From Gallionella sp. (GTDB lineage Bacteria; Pseudomonadota; Gammaproteobacteria; Burkholderiales; Gallionellaceae), in NCBI GenBank assembly GCA_013044075.1, contig JABEVG010000029.1:1-36466 (forward strand): DNA of 36,466 bases, written 5' to 3'. Each line of letters begins with the position of its first letter. Position 1 is the first letter of the stretch. Under the pieces are notes generated by a model, which had not been told where the DNA came from, made no database searches, and saw nothing but the letters and a program-made list of their open reading frames with translations. Of this stretch, positions 7,700 through 15,371 are shown piece by piece. Both the position numbers and the translations under genes were made by a program.

Positions 7700-8791
7700 A
7701 TGAAAAAACCTGCTCACGACATCAATGCATCGGTCACGATGCAAGCACTGGTCTTCCACGGGGTGAATACCCTGGTGCTGGAGGAACGGCCCAAGCCAGT
7801 GATCAAAGAGGCAACGGACGCTATCGTGCGCATCACCACGACCACCATCTGCGGAACCGATCTGCACATACTCAAGGGCGATGTACCGACAATTTCAGAC
7901 GGTCGTATTCTTGGCCATGAAGGCGTGGGGATTATCGAGGAAGCGGGGAAAGGTGTGCTGAATTATCACCGGGGAGACAAAGTGCTCATTTCCCTGATTA
8001 CTTCCTGCGGCAGGTGCGGCTTCTGCAAGAAAGCAATGTATTCCCATTGCAGTCATGGCGGTTGGCTGCTGGGCAACAGCATTGACGGCACACAAGCCGA
8101 ATACGTCAGAATTCCCTATGCCGATACCGGGCTGTACCGTCTATCCCCCGAAGTCGATGAAGAGGCTGCAGTCATGCTCAGTTGCATTCTGCCCACAGGC
8201 TTGGAATGCGGGACGTTGAACGGCCAGGTGAAGCCGGGAGACATCGTGGCGATCATCGGTGCCGGTCCGGTCGGTCTGGCAGCAATGCTGACCGCGCAGC
8301 TCTATTCCCCTGCCGAAATCATCATGATTGATCTGGACGATAACCGGTTGGAGGTGGCGCGCACATTCGGTGCGACACAGGTCGTAAACAGCGCGGATGG
8401 CAAGGCGGCGCAACGGGTCATGGCACTGACGCAGGATGCCGGTGTGGACGTGGCTATCGAAGCAGTCGGTACTGCGGTGACCTTCGACATCTGCCAGGCG
8501 ATCATCGCCCCCGGCGGACGTATTGCCAACGTGGGCGTGCATGGCAAGCCGGTCGAACTGCACCTTGAGAAACTTTGGAGTTCCAATATCACGTTAACTA
8601 CGCGTCTGGTCGATGCGGGCACAACAACCATGTTGCTCAACATGGTTGAGTCGGGACGACTTGATGCAAAAAAACTCGTGAGCCACCGCTTCAAATTATC
8701 GGAAATCCTGAAAGCGTATGACACGTTCGCCAATGCGGCGCAGCAACATGCGGTAAAAGTGGTGGTCACAATCGGTGATGACGCCAAGTGA
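7700..8791 (+). CDS. Zinc-dependent alcohol dehydrogenase (MDR family)
   Basis: This 363-residue medium-chain dehydrogenase probably reduces acetaldehyde to ethanol or the reverse. Catalytic zinc ligands are Cys51 (TICGTDLH) and His73 with Glu74 (GHEGVG). The structural zinc lobe is complete, with Cys104, Cys107, Cys110 and Cys118. The nucleotide-binding Rossmann motif is GAGPVGLAA, followed by an acidic residue in IMIDLDDNR, which suggests NAD(H) rather than NADP(H). An internal Met14 begins the conserved MQALVFHG, so the true start could be at 7739. It lies 36 bases after the aldehyde dehydrogenase and overlaps the next gene by four bases. Threonine- or sorbitol-type dehydrogenase activity is an alternative that context makes less likely. 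Confidence 0.87.
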   Translation: MKKPAHDINASVTMQALVFHGVNTLVLEERPKPVIKEATDAIVRITTTTICGTDLHILKGDVPTISDGRILGHEGVGIIEEAGKGVLNYHRGDKVLISLITSCGRCGFCKKAMYSHCSHGGWLLGNSIDGTQAEYVRIPYADTGLYRLSPEVDEEAAVMLSCILPTGLECGTLNGQVKPGDIVAIIGAGPVGLAAMLTAQLYSPAEIIMIDLDDNRLEVARTFGATQVVNSADGKAAQRVMALTQDAGVDVAIEAVGTAVTFDICQAIIAPGGRIANVGVHGKPVELHLEKLWSSNITLTTRLVDAGTTTMLLNMVESGRLDAKKLVSHRFKLSEILKAYDTFANAAQQHAVKVVVTIGDDAK

Positions 8792-9573
8792 AGCGCGTTC
8801 AGCAAAGCACGATCGGACAGATCGTTCTTTTGCGGCATGGGGAAAGCGTCTGGAACAAGGAGAATCTCTTTACCGGATGGACGGATGTTGATTTGTCCGA
8901 GCACGGCAAAACAGAAGCAATCGAGGCCGGACGGGTCATGCAAGCGCATGGGCTTGTCTTCGACATGGCGTTCACTTCCGTGTTGAAGCGCGCGATATGG
9001 ACGCTGTGGCTGGTTCTGGACCAGATGGAACTGATGTGGATTCCCGTGCAGCGGGACTGGCGCTTGAACGAGCGGCATTATGGTGCGCTGCAGGGGCTGA
9101 ACAAATCCGAGACGGTCAGAAAATTCGGTGAGGCACAGGTCAAGCTCTGGCGGCGCAGCTATGACACCCGTCCACCCGCCCTCGACAAGAACGATCCGCG
9201 ACATCCACGGCATGATGCGCGTTACAGTGCGCTCAGCCAGAGTGAAATACCGGGTACGGAATGTTTGAAGGATACCCTGGAGCGTTTTTTGCCATGTTGG
9301 CAAGATCTCATCATGCCGGCAGTGCGTTCAGGAAAGCGCGTGTTGATCGTGGCTCATGGCAACAGCCTGCGTGCCTTGGTCAAGTATCTGGACGGTGTGT
9401 CGGATGCCGATATTGTCGAGATGAATATCCCCACCGGCATCCCGCTGGTGTATGAACTGGACGGGGAGACAAAACCGATTCGCCACTATTATCTCGGGGA
9501 TGCCGAACGAGTGCGAACGGCGATGCAAACAAGTGCCGATCACGTTTCACTGACGCATCAGAGGTGGACGTGA
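8788..9573 (+). CDS. gpmA: 2,3-bisphosphoglycerate-dependent phosphoglycerate mutase
   Basis: The 261-residue enzyme interconverts 3- and 2-phosphoglycerate in glycolysis. The phospho-accepting histidine is His17 in [10 protein letters not shown]; the family motif [15 protein letters not shown] follows. [16 protein letters not shown] carries the catalytic glutamate, and [14 protein letters not shown] carries the second histidine. The start is GTG at 8788, overlapping the preceding TGA as GTGA, so translation is probably coupled to the alcohol dehydrogenase. One oddity is the sequence RAIWTLW, where the family usually has RAIRTLW-like residues; the effect is unknown. A mutase inside a fermentation operon fits flow of triose phosphate to pyruvate and then to the decarboxylase. 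Confidence 0.9.
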   Translation: MKRVQQSTIGQIVLLRHGESVWNKENLFTGWTDVDLSEHGKTEAIEAGRVMQAHGLVFDMAFTSVLKRAIWTLWLVLDQMELMWIPVQRDWRLNERHYGALQGLNKSETVRKFGEAQVKLWRRSYDTRPPALDKNDPRHPRHDARYSALSQSEIPGTECLKDTLERFLPCWQDLIMPAVRSGKRVLIVAHGNSLRALVKYLDGVSDADIVEMNIPTGIPLVYELDGETKPIRHYYLGDAERVRTAMQTSADHVSLTHQRWT

Positions 9574-9853
9574 TTATGAACGAACAGGCGAGCACCATAT
9601 ATTTGAAGCACAGGTGTATCTCGACGACGTTGATCCTGAGGCGGTGCGGGTCGAACTTTATGCGGAGGGGGTCGCTCCGGAGCGGGTGGAAATGATGCGT
9701 GTGAGGCAATTAGTGGGCGCAATCAACGGCTACGTTTATCGCGCGGTCGTACCGGTGGATCGTCCGGCGACGGACTATACGGCGCGGCTTATTCCACACC
9801 GCAATGGCGTTTCCGTTCCGCTCGAAACCGTACATATTCTATGGCAACGGTGA
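9574..9853 (+). pseudogene. glgP: Alpha-glucan phosphorylase C-terminal remnant
   Basis: The open frame after the mutase gives about 93 residues that match only the extreme C-terminus of the long alpha-glucan (glycogen/maltodextrin) phosphorylases: FEAQVYLDDVDPEAVRVELY, then ATDYTARLIPH and a final PLETVHILWQR. Intact enzymes are about 830-860 residues, so some 90 percent, with the whole catalytic and pyridoxal-phosphate part, is missing. No plausible start codon with ribosome site precedes it; a GTG at 9614 would give 79 residues. It is a left-over of a gene that once stood between the mutase and slipin genes and would have released glucose-1-phosphate from glycogen. Confidence 0.65.
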
Positions 9854-9969
9854 TTCGATTGGGACTTTAACCATTGCCTGGTTGTGTGCGTTGGTGCGGC
9901 ACCGCACAGAAATAGCCGGCAATGTCGGGTAGTTTCGAAAACCGCAACCAAACACAGGGAATAACACCC

Positions 9970-10854
9970 ATGAATCCAATCACGTCATTTCTGGTTTTCG
10001 TTCTTACCATCGCGGGCCTTGCTGCCGGCAACTGGGTGAGTTCTTATCTGGCACTCGCGTTTTTCGCAGCTGCAGCAATCATCTCGATGTCACTGAAAAT
10101 GGCCAACACCTGGCAGAAGTTTGTCATCCTGAGGATGGGGAAGCTGCAAAGTGTCCAGGGAGCCGGCATGTTCGTCATCATCCCGATCATCGACAACGTG
10201 ATTGCAGTCATCGATGAGCGCATACAGACCACGGGCTTCAACGCCGAACAGGCACTGACCAAGGACACGGTTCCGGTCAATGTCGATGCAATCATATTCT
10301 GGCACGTGCATGATGCTGAAAAAGCAGCGTTGGCCATCACCAATTATCGCGCAGCCATCGACCAGGTTGCACAAACCTCGCTGCGCGAGATGATAGGGTC
10401 TTCGATGCTGGCGGCATTGCTATCCGATCGCAAGGATGCCGACGAGCAGCTGAAAAACGAGATAGGCGCGAAGACTGCTCCATGGGGCATAACGGTGGGT
10501 TCGGTGGAGATTCGCGATGTCGCCCTCCCCGAAGCGTTGCAGGATGCCATGTCGCGCCAGGCCCAAGCCGAGCGCGAGAAGCAGGCACGGGTAATACTCG
10601 GGGCCGCCGAAGCTGCAATCGCGGGCAAGTTTGTCGAAGCTGCCGAAATTTATGCCGGCCATCCCGCCGCACTCCAACTCAGAGCCATGAACATTATTTA
10701 CGAGACCACCAAGGAACGCGGAGCCACGATCCTGATCCCGAGTTCGATGGTCGACAGTCTGAATCCTTCGGTAACGAGTCTGGCACTTTCGCTCGCCACC
10801 AAAGAATTGGCTGTTCCAGAGGTCGTCCCACACAAAGTTGCAGCCGCAGAATAA
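9970..10854 (+). CDS. SPFH/band-7 membrane protein (slipin)
   Basis: The 294-residue protein has an N-terminal hydrophobic hairpin (about residues 5-45), then the band-7/stomatin domain: ANTWQKFVILRMGKLQSV, GMFVIIPIIDNV, the segment TKDTVPVNVDAIIFWHV, and a helical tail with AQAEREKQARVILGAAEA, the hallmark of slipins. Slipins form membrane-bound oligomers thought to scaffold or regulate membrane proteins, often paired with a NfeD-type protease. No NfeD gene is adjacent; an HdeD-like protein follows 12 bases later instead. The ATG at 9970 has the ribosome site AGGGA. A longer frame from 9922 is open but lacks a ribosome site. Confidence 0.87.
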   Translation: MNPITSFLVFVLTIAGLAAGNWVSSYLALAFFAAAAIISMSLKMANTWQKFVILRMGKLQSVQGAGMFVIIPIIDNVIAVIDERIQTTGFNAEQALTKDTVPVNVDAIIFWHVHDAEKAALAITNYRAAIDQVAQTSLREMIGSSMLAALLSDRKDADEQLKNEIGAKTAPWGITVGSVEIRDVALPEALQDAMSRQAQAEREKQARVILGAAEAAIAGKFVEAAEIYAGHPAALQLRAMNIIYETTKERGATILIPSSMVDSLNPSVTSLALSLATKELAVPEVVPHKVAAAE

Positions 10855-10866
10855 TCCAGGAGAAAA

Positions 10867-11418
10867 ATGATGAGCGTTCTAACCGTAGACAAAAAAATCC
10901 TTAATCAATTCGGGCCATATACCTTGATCACTGGAATCCTGCTGATCGTGCTGGGTACGGGAGGTATTTTACTGCCGGGTGTAATGTCCCTGAGTACCGT
11001 GCTCTTTGTCGGCTGGCTATTGCTGGTCGGCGGAAGTTTATGGGCCATTCACACCTATAGATATAGCCCGAAGAGTGTCATGGGCTGGATCAAACCCGCC
11101 CTGCTGTTCATCATCGGTGGCCTGATGCTGTTCTATCCTGTATCAGGCGTGGAAGTGGTCGGGTTGTTGCTAGCCGTTTATCTGTTATTGGATGCGATGC
11201 ACAGCTTCACCATCGCACAGTCTATCCATCCAGCCAAGGGCTGGGGTTGGATGGCATTCAATGGTGTTGTCTCGATCCTGTTGGCTTCGCTGTTTGTGCT
11301 CGGGTGGCCAGTCAATTCCCTGTGGCTCGTGGGTCTATATGTCAGCATCAGTCTGCTGCTTGATGGCTGGGCACTGATTGCTATCGGCTGGATGTTACGC
11401 AAAGGCAAGTCATCTTGA
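10867..11418 (+). CDS. HdeD-like (DUF308) membrane protein
   Basis: The 183-residue integral membrane protein has six hydrophobic segments in three hairpins, the layout of the HdeD/DUF308 family: ITGILLIVLGTGGILLPG near the start, then FIIGGLMLFYPVSG, then FNGVVSILLASLFVLGWP. In enterobacteria HdeD contributes to acid resistance at high cell density. The gene follows the slipin by 12 bases with a good AGGAG site, and two ATGs at 10867/10870 are both possible starts. Its position before acetate kinase and phosphoketolase suggests a role in tolerating organic acids; that is inference from context. Confidence 0.82.
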   Translation: MMSVLTVDKKILNQFGPYTLITGILLIVLGTGGILLPGVMSLSTVLFVGWLLLVGGSLWAIHTYRYSPKSVMGWIKPALLFIIGGLMLFYPVSGVEVVGLLLAVYLLLDAMHSFTIAQSIHPAKGWGWMAFNGVVSILLASLFVLGWPVNSLWLVGLYVSISLLLDGWALIAIGWMLRKGKSS

Positions 11419-11582
11419 CAAAGCATTGGCCCGCGCGGAGGCTTGCCGGACTGGGCAGAGACGAACAGAAGGCAACCTGCCTGTCTGTCCAATGAAGACG
11501 AACCGCGCGCGCTTTACCTGATGTTCGATTCCGGCAATGCTGGCTAGCCGCGTATTCCAGTTCGCCAACAGTTGGAAATATC

Positions 11583-12812
11583 ATGACGAAGGCATCCATG
11601 AAATCCGCTAGTTCACGCATCCTGACCATCAACGGCGGCTCGTCAAGCATCAAGTTCGCGCTGTTCGAGGCCGGTGATTCCCTGCAGCGGATTCTGGAGG
11701 GCGGGATCGAGCGGATCGGTTTGCCGGGGGCGGGCTTGCGGGTGCGAGGCATTAATCCGGCGGACAATTTTTCGCAGTCTGTGGAAGCACCCGATCACAC
11801 TGCGGCGGTGGAAGTGCTGATGGACTGGGTAGAGCAACGCAACAGCCATGAGGTTTTGACTGCGGTGGGACACCGCGTGGTGCATGGCGGGCCGAAGTTC
11901 AGCGAGCCGCAACGCATCACTGCGGAAATGATAGCGGAGCTGCACCGCCTCAGCCCATTCGATCCCGAACATCTGCCGGAGGAGATTCTGCTCACCGAGG
12001 CATTTCAGTGCCGCTTTCCCAATCTGAACCAGGTGGCGTGTTTCGACACGGCTTTCCATCATGACCTTCCCAGCGTCGCTCGGTTGTTGGCGATCCCGCG
12101 CCGCTACGAGGCGCAGGGCATAAGGCGGTACGGGTTTCACGGCTTGTCATATGAATTCCTGATGGCGGAACTCTCCCGCCTCGGCGATCCGGCTGCAGGC
12201 AAGGGACGCGTGATCCTCGCCCACCTTGGCAATGGCGCGAGCTTGGCGGCGGTGCACGACGGCAAGAGCATCGACACCAGCATGGGTTTCACCCCGACTG
12301 CCGGCCTGACCATGAGCACCCGCTCCGGCGACCTTGATCCGGGACTGGCCTGGTATCTGGCGCGCAGCGAAAACATGAGCGCGCAGCAATTCAATGAGAT
12401 GGTCAATACCCAGTCCGGGTTGCTCGGACTGTCGGAGACCAGTTCCGACATGCGCGACCTGCTCGATAACGAGGCGCATGACGTGCGCGCGGCTGAAGCG
12501 GTGGAGCTGTTTTGCTACCAGGCCAAGAAGTGGATAGGCGGCTACGCGGCGGCACTGGGCGGACTAGACACGCTGGTGTTCACCGGCGGCATCGGCGAAA
12601 ACGCGCCGGCGATTCGCGCCCGAATCTGCACAGGCCTGGAGTTTCTTGGCATAGAGATCGATGAAAAACACAACGCGGCGAACGATGGCCTGATTTCTGC
12701 GCCGGACGGACGGGTCTCGGTCCGTGTCATGCATGCCGACGAAGCGCAGATGATAGCCAAGGCGGTCTGCCGTGTTCTCAATCTTGACAAAAGAAGAAGG
12801 ATAGAAAAATGA
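11583..12812 (+). CDS. ackA: Acetate kinase
   Basis: The 409-residue enzyme makes ATP and acetate from acetyl phosphate. Family motifs run in order: [14 protein letters not shown] (N-terminal phosphate loop), [60 protein letters not shown] and [11 protein letters not shown]. Length is normal. An alternative start at 11601 has the better ribosome site AAGG; 11583 adds six residues. It is preceded by a 164-base gap that may carry its own promoter, and its TGA overlaps the phosphoketolase ATG (ATGA at 12809). The coupling to phosphoketolase shows that its acetyl phosphate comes from sugar phosphates rather than only from acetyl-CoA. Confidence 0.95.
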   Translation: MTKASMKSASSRILTINGGSSSIKFALFEAGDSLQRILEGGIERIGLPGAGLRVRGINPADNFSQSVEAPDHTAAVEVLMDWVEQRNSHEVLTAVGHRVVHGGPKFSEPQRITAEMIAELHRLSPFDPEHLPEEILLTEAFQCRFPNLNQVACFDTAFHHDLPSVARLLAIPRRYEAQGIRRYGFHGLSYEFLMAELSRLGDPAAGKGRVILAHLGNGASLAAVHDGKSIDTSMGFTPTAGLTMSTRSGDLDPGLAWYLARSENMSAQQFNEMVNTQSGLLGLSETSSDMRDLLDNEAHDVRAAEAVELFCYQAKKWIGGYAAALGGLDTLVFTGGIGENAPAIRARICTGLEFLGIEIDEKHNAANDGLISAPDGRVSVRVMHADEAQMIAKAVCRVLNLDKRRRIEK

Positions 12813-15181
12813 AAACTCTTTCCCCGGACCATCTGCACAAGATCGATGCCTACTGGCGCGCTGCGAACTATCTGTCGGTCGGCCAGATTTATCTGTACGA
12901 CAATCCGCTGTTGAAGCGTCCGCTGACGCTCGCGGATGTGAAGAAGATGCTGCTGGGTCACTGGGGCACGACACCGGGACAGAACTTCATCTACGCGCAC
13001 CTGAACCGGATCATCAAGAAATATGACCTCGACATGATCTACGTCTCCGGCCCCGGGCACGGCGGACCGGCCGTCGTGGCCAACACTTATCTCGAAGGCA
13101 CCTACAGTGAGATCTATCCCGACATCAGCCAGGACGAGGCCGGGCTGCAGAAACTCTTCAAGCAGTTTTCGTTCCCAGGTGGCATTCCCAGCCACGCGTC
13201 GCCGGAGTGCCCGGGCTCGATCCACGAGGGCGGCGAGCTGGGCTATTCGCTCAGCCATTCCTTTGGCGCGGTGTTCGACAATCCCGATCTGATCGTCGCC
13301 TGCGTGGTCGGGGATGGCGAAGCGGAGACGGGGCCGCTGGCCACTGCCTGGCATTCCAACAAGTTCCTTGATCCGGTCAACGACGGCGCGGTGTTGCCTA
13401 TCTTGCATCTCAACGGCTACAAGATTGCCAATCCGACCATTTTCGCGCGCATTGAACCGGAGGAACTGGAGCAGTTCCTGCGCGGCTGCGGCTGGATGCC
13501 TTATTTCGTCGAGGGCGATGAGCCGGCACTGATGCACGAGGCGATGGCGGCGACGCTCGACACGGTAGTGGAGCAGATCAGGAGCATCCAGCACGACGCC
13601 CGAATCAACGGCAACCTCACGCGTCCGCGCTGGCCGATGATAGTCCTCAAGTCGCCCAAGGGCTGGACGGGACCGAAGATGGTCGATGGCCTGCCAAATG
13701 AAGGCACTTTCCGCGCCCATCAGGTGCCGCTCGCCGTGGATGCCGAGCATCCCGAACATCTGGCCATGCTGGAAAACTGGATGAAGCACTACCGCCCGGA
13801 GGAACTTTTTGACGCACAGGGCCGCCTGCAACCTGAGCTGGCCGAACTGGCACCCAACGGCGAACGACGCATGGGTGCCAATCCGCACGCCAACGGCGGC
13901 ATGCTGCTGCGCGACCTGGTCATGCCGGACTTTCGCAACTACGCGGTGAAGGTCCCGTCACCCGGTGCTGTGATGGCGGCCGACACGCACGAACTCGGCG
14001 TGTTCCTGCGCGATGTGGCAAAGCTCAACCGGGAACAACGCAATTTCCGCATCTTTGGTCCGGACGAAACACTTTCCAATCGTTTGAATGCCGTTTTTGA
14101 GGTTACCAACCGGCAGTGGGAAGCACGCACGCAGGTCAACGATGAATTCCTCGCCCTGGATGGGCGGGTCATGGAGATGCTGAGTGAGCATCAGTGCCAG
14201 GGCTGGCTCGAAGGTTATCTGCTTACCGGACGGCACGGGCTGTTCAACAGCTACGAGTCGTTCATCCACATCATTGATTCGATGTTCAACCAGCACGCCA
14301 AATGGCTGAAGGTCACGGCTGAACTGCCGTGGCGGCGGAAAATAGCATCGCTGAATTACCTGCTGGCCTCCCACGTCTGGCAGCAGATGCATAACGGCTT
14401 TACCCACCAGGACCCAGGCTTCATCGATCACGTGACCAACAAGAAGGCTTCCATCGTGCGCGTTTATCTGCCGCCGGATGCCAACTGTCTGCTCTCGGTC
14501 TGGGATCATTGCCTGCGCAGCCGCCATTATGTCAACGTGGTGATTGCAGGCAAGTATCGGGCACCTCAGTGGCTGACGATGGACGCCGCCGTCAAGCACT
14601 GCACAGAAGGTATCGGCATCTGGCAATGGGCCAGCAACGGCCAGTTGGTTGCACCCGACGTGGTGATGGCCTGCTGCGGCGACGTGCCCACGCTGGAGAC
14701 GCTGGCCGCCGTATCTATCCTGCGTGAACATCTGTCCGAACTGAATATCCGCGTGATCAACGTCGTCGACCTGATGAAGCTGCAGCAGCAGATCGAGCAC
14801 CCGCACGGTTTGAGCGACATGGACTTCGACGAGTTGTTTACCCGTGACAAGCCGGTAATTTTCGCCTTTCATGGCTACCCGTGGCTGATCCACCGTCTCA
14901 CCTACCGCCGTACTAACCACGACAACTTCCACGTGCGCGGCTACAAGGAAGAGGGCACCATCACCACGCCGTTTGACATGACGGTGCTAAACGATCTGGA
15001 CCGCTTCCATCTGGCGATGGATGCTATCGACCGTCTGCCGCAGACCGGCGACAAGGGCATCGTCCTGAAGCAGCAGCTCAAGGACAAACTCATCAAACAC
15101 AAGCAGTACATCAACAAGCACGGCCAGGACATGCCGGAAATCCGCAATTGGAAATGGGGTGCGCCTAATGAATGCGCTTGA
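12809..15181 (+). CDS. xfp: Xylulose-5-phosphate/fructose-6-phosphate phosphoketolase
   Basis: The 790-residue thiamine-diphosphate enzyme splits xylulose-5-phosphate or fructose-6-phosphate with phosphate into acetyl phosphate plus glyceraldehyde-3-phosphate or erythrose-4-phosphate. Full length for the family. Diagnostic motifs are [39 protein letters not shown], the cofactor motif [16 protein letters not shown] with Asn in HLNGYKI, and the later ETYPWLIH-type segment [15 protein letters not shown]. The ribosome site AGAAGG precedes the ATG at 12809, which overlaps the ackA stop. Together with AckA it forms an ATP-yielding phosphoketolase shunt. Substrate preference (single or dual) cannot be decided from the sequence. 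Confidence 0.96.
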   Translation: MKTLSPDHLHKIDAYWRAANYLSVGQIYLYDNPLLKRPLTLADVKKMLLGHWGTTPGQNFIYAHLNRIIKKYDLDMIYVSGPGHGGPAVVANTYLEGTYSEIYPDISQDEAGLQKLFKQFSFPGGIPSHASPECPGSIHEGGELGYSLSHSFGAVFDNPDLIVACVVGDGEAETGPLATAWHSNKFLDPVNDGAVLPILHLNGYKIANPTIFARIEPEELEQFLRGCGWMPYFVEGDEPALMHEAMAATLDTVVEQIRSIQHDARINGNLTRPRWPMIVLKSPKGWTGPKMVDGLPNEGTFRAHQVPLAVDAEHPEHLAMLENWMKHYRPEELFDAQGRLQPELAELAPNGERRMGANPHANGGMLLRDLVMPDFRNYAVKVPSPGAVMAADTHELGVFLRDVAKLNREQRNFRIFGPDETLSNRLNAVFEVTNRQWEARTQVNDEFLALDGRVMEMLSEHQCQGWLEGYLLTGRHGLFNSYESFIHIIDSMFNQHAKWLKVTAELPWRRKIASLNYLLASHVWQQMHNGFTHQDPGFIDHVTNKKASIVRVYLPPDANCLLSVWDHCLRSRHYVNVVIAGKYRAPQWLTMDAAVKHCTEGIGIWQWASNGQLVAPDVVMACCGDVPTLETLAAVSILREHLSELNIRVINVVDLMKLQQQIEHPHGLSDMDFDELFTRDKPVIFAFHGYPWLIHRLTYRRTNHDNFHVRGYKEEGTITTPFDMTVLNDLDRFHLAMDAIDRLPQTGDKGIVLKQQLKDKLIKHKQYINKHGQDMPEIRNWKWGAPNECA

Positions 15182-15182
15182 G

Positions 15183-15293
15183 ATGGTAGACACCGCGAGG
15201 ATACTGGTCGCCACCAACCAGGGACTGCTGGCGCGGCCTAATCGGACCCGGTACAACCGGGCGGGGAGCTTGGGAAAATACAGTGCGCGATGA
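15183..15293 (+). other. Short open frame between xfp and the ATPase, unassigned
   Basis: A 36-codon frame starts with ATG two bases after the xfp stop and begins MVDTARILVATNQGLLARPN. It has a protein-like first half and an arginine-rich second half. It could be the head of another deleted gene, given the remnants nearby, or chance. No ribosome site precedes it beyond the xfp tail. The rest of the 190-base gap holds the AAGGA ribosome site of the ATPase and nothing else I can name. Confidence 0.2.
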
Positions 15294-15371
15294 AAAACAC
15301 CTTAGCCTGACAACAAGAATTCCGCGATTCACAAAATTTTCAACGGCGTAAAAACGTAAGGAATATTCACC

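Noticed and set aside
12542-13888. 448-codon minus-strand frame opposite ackA/xfp
   Set aside because: Both plus-strand genes show complete enzyme motifs; the antisense protein is rich in Arg, His and Gln with no domain.
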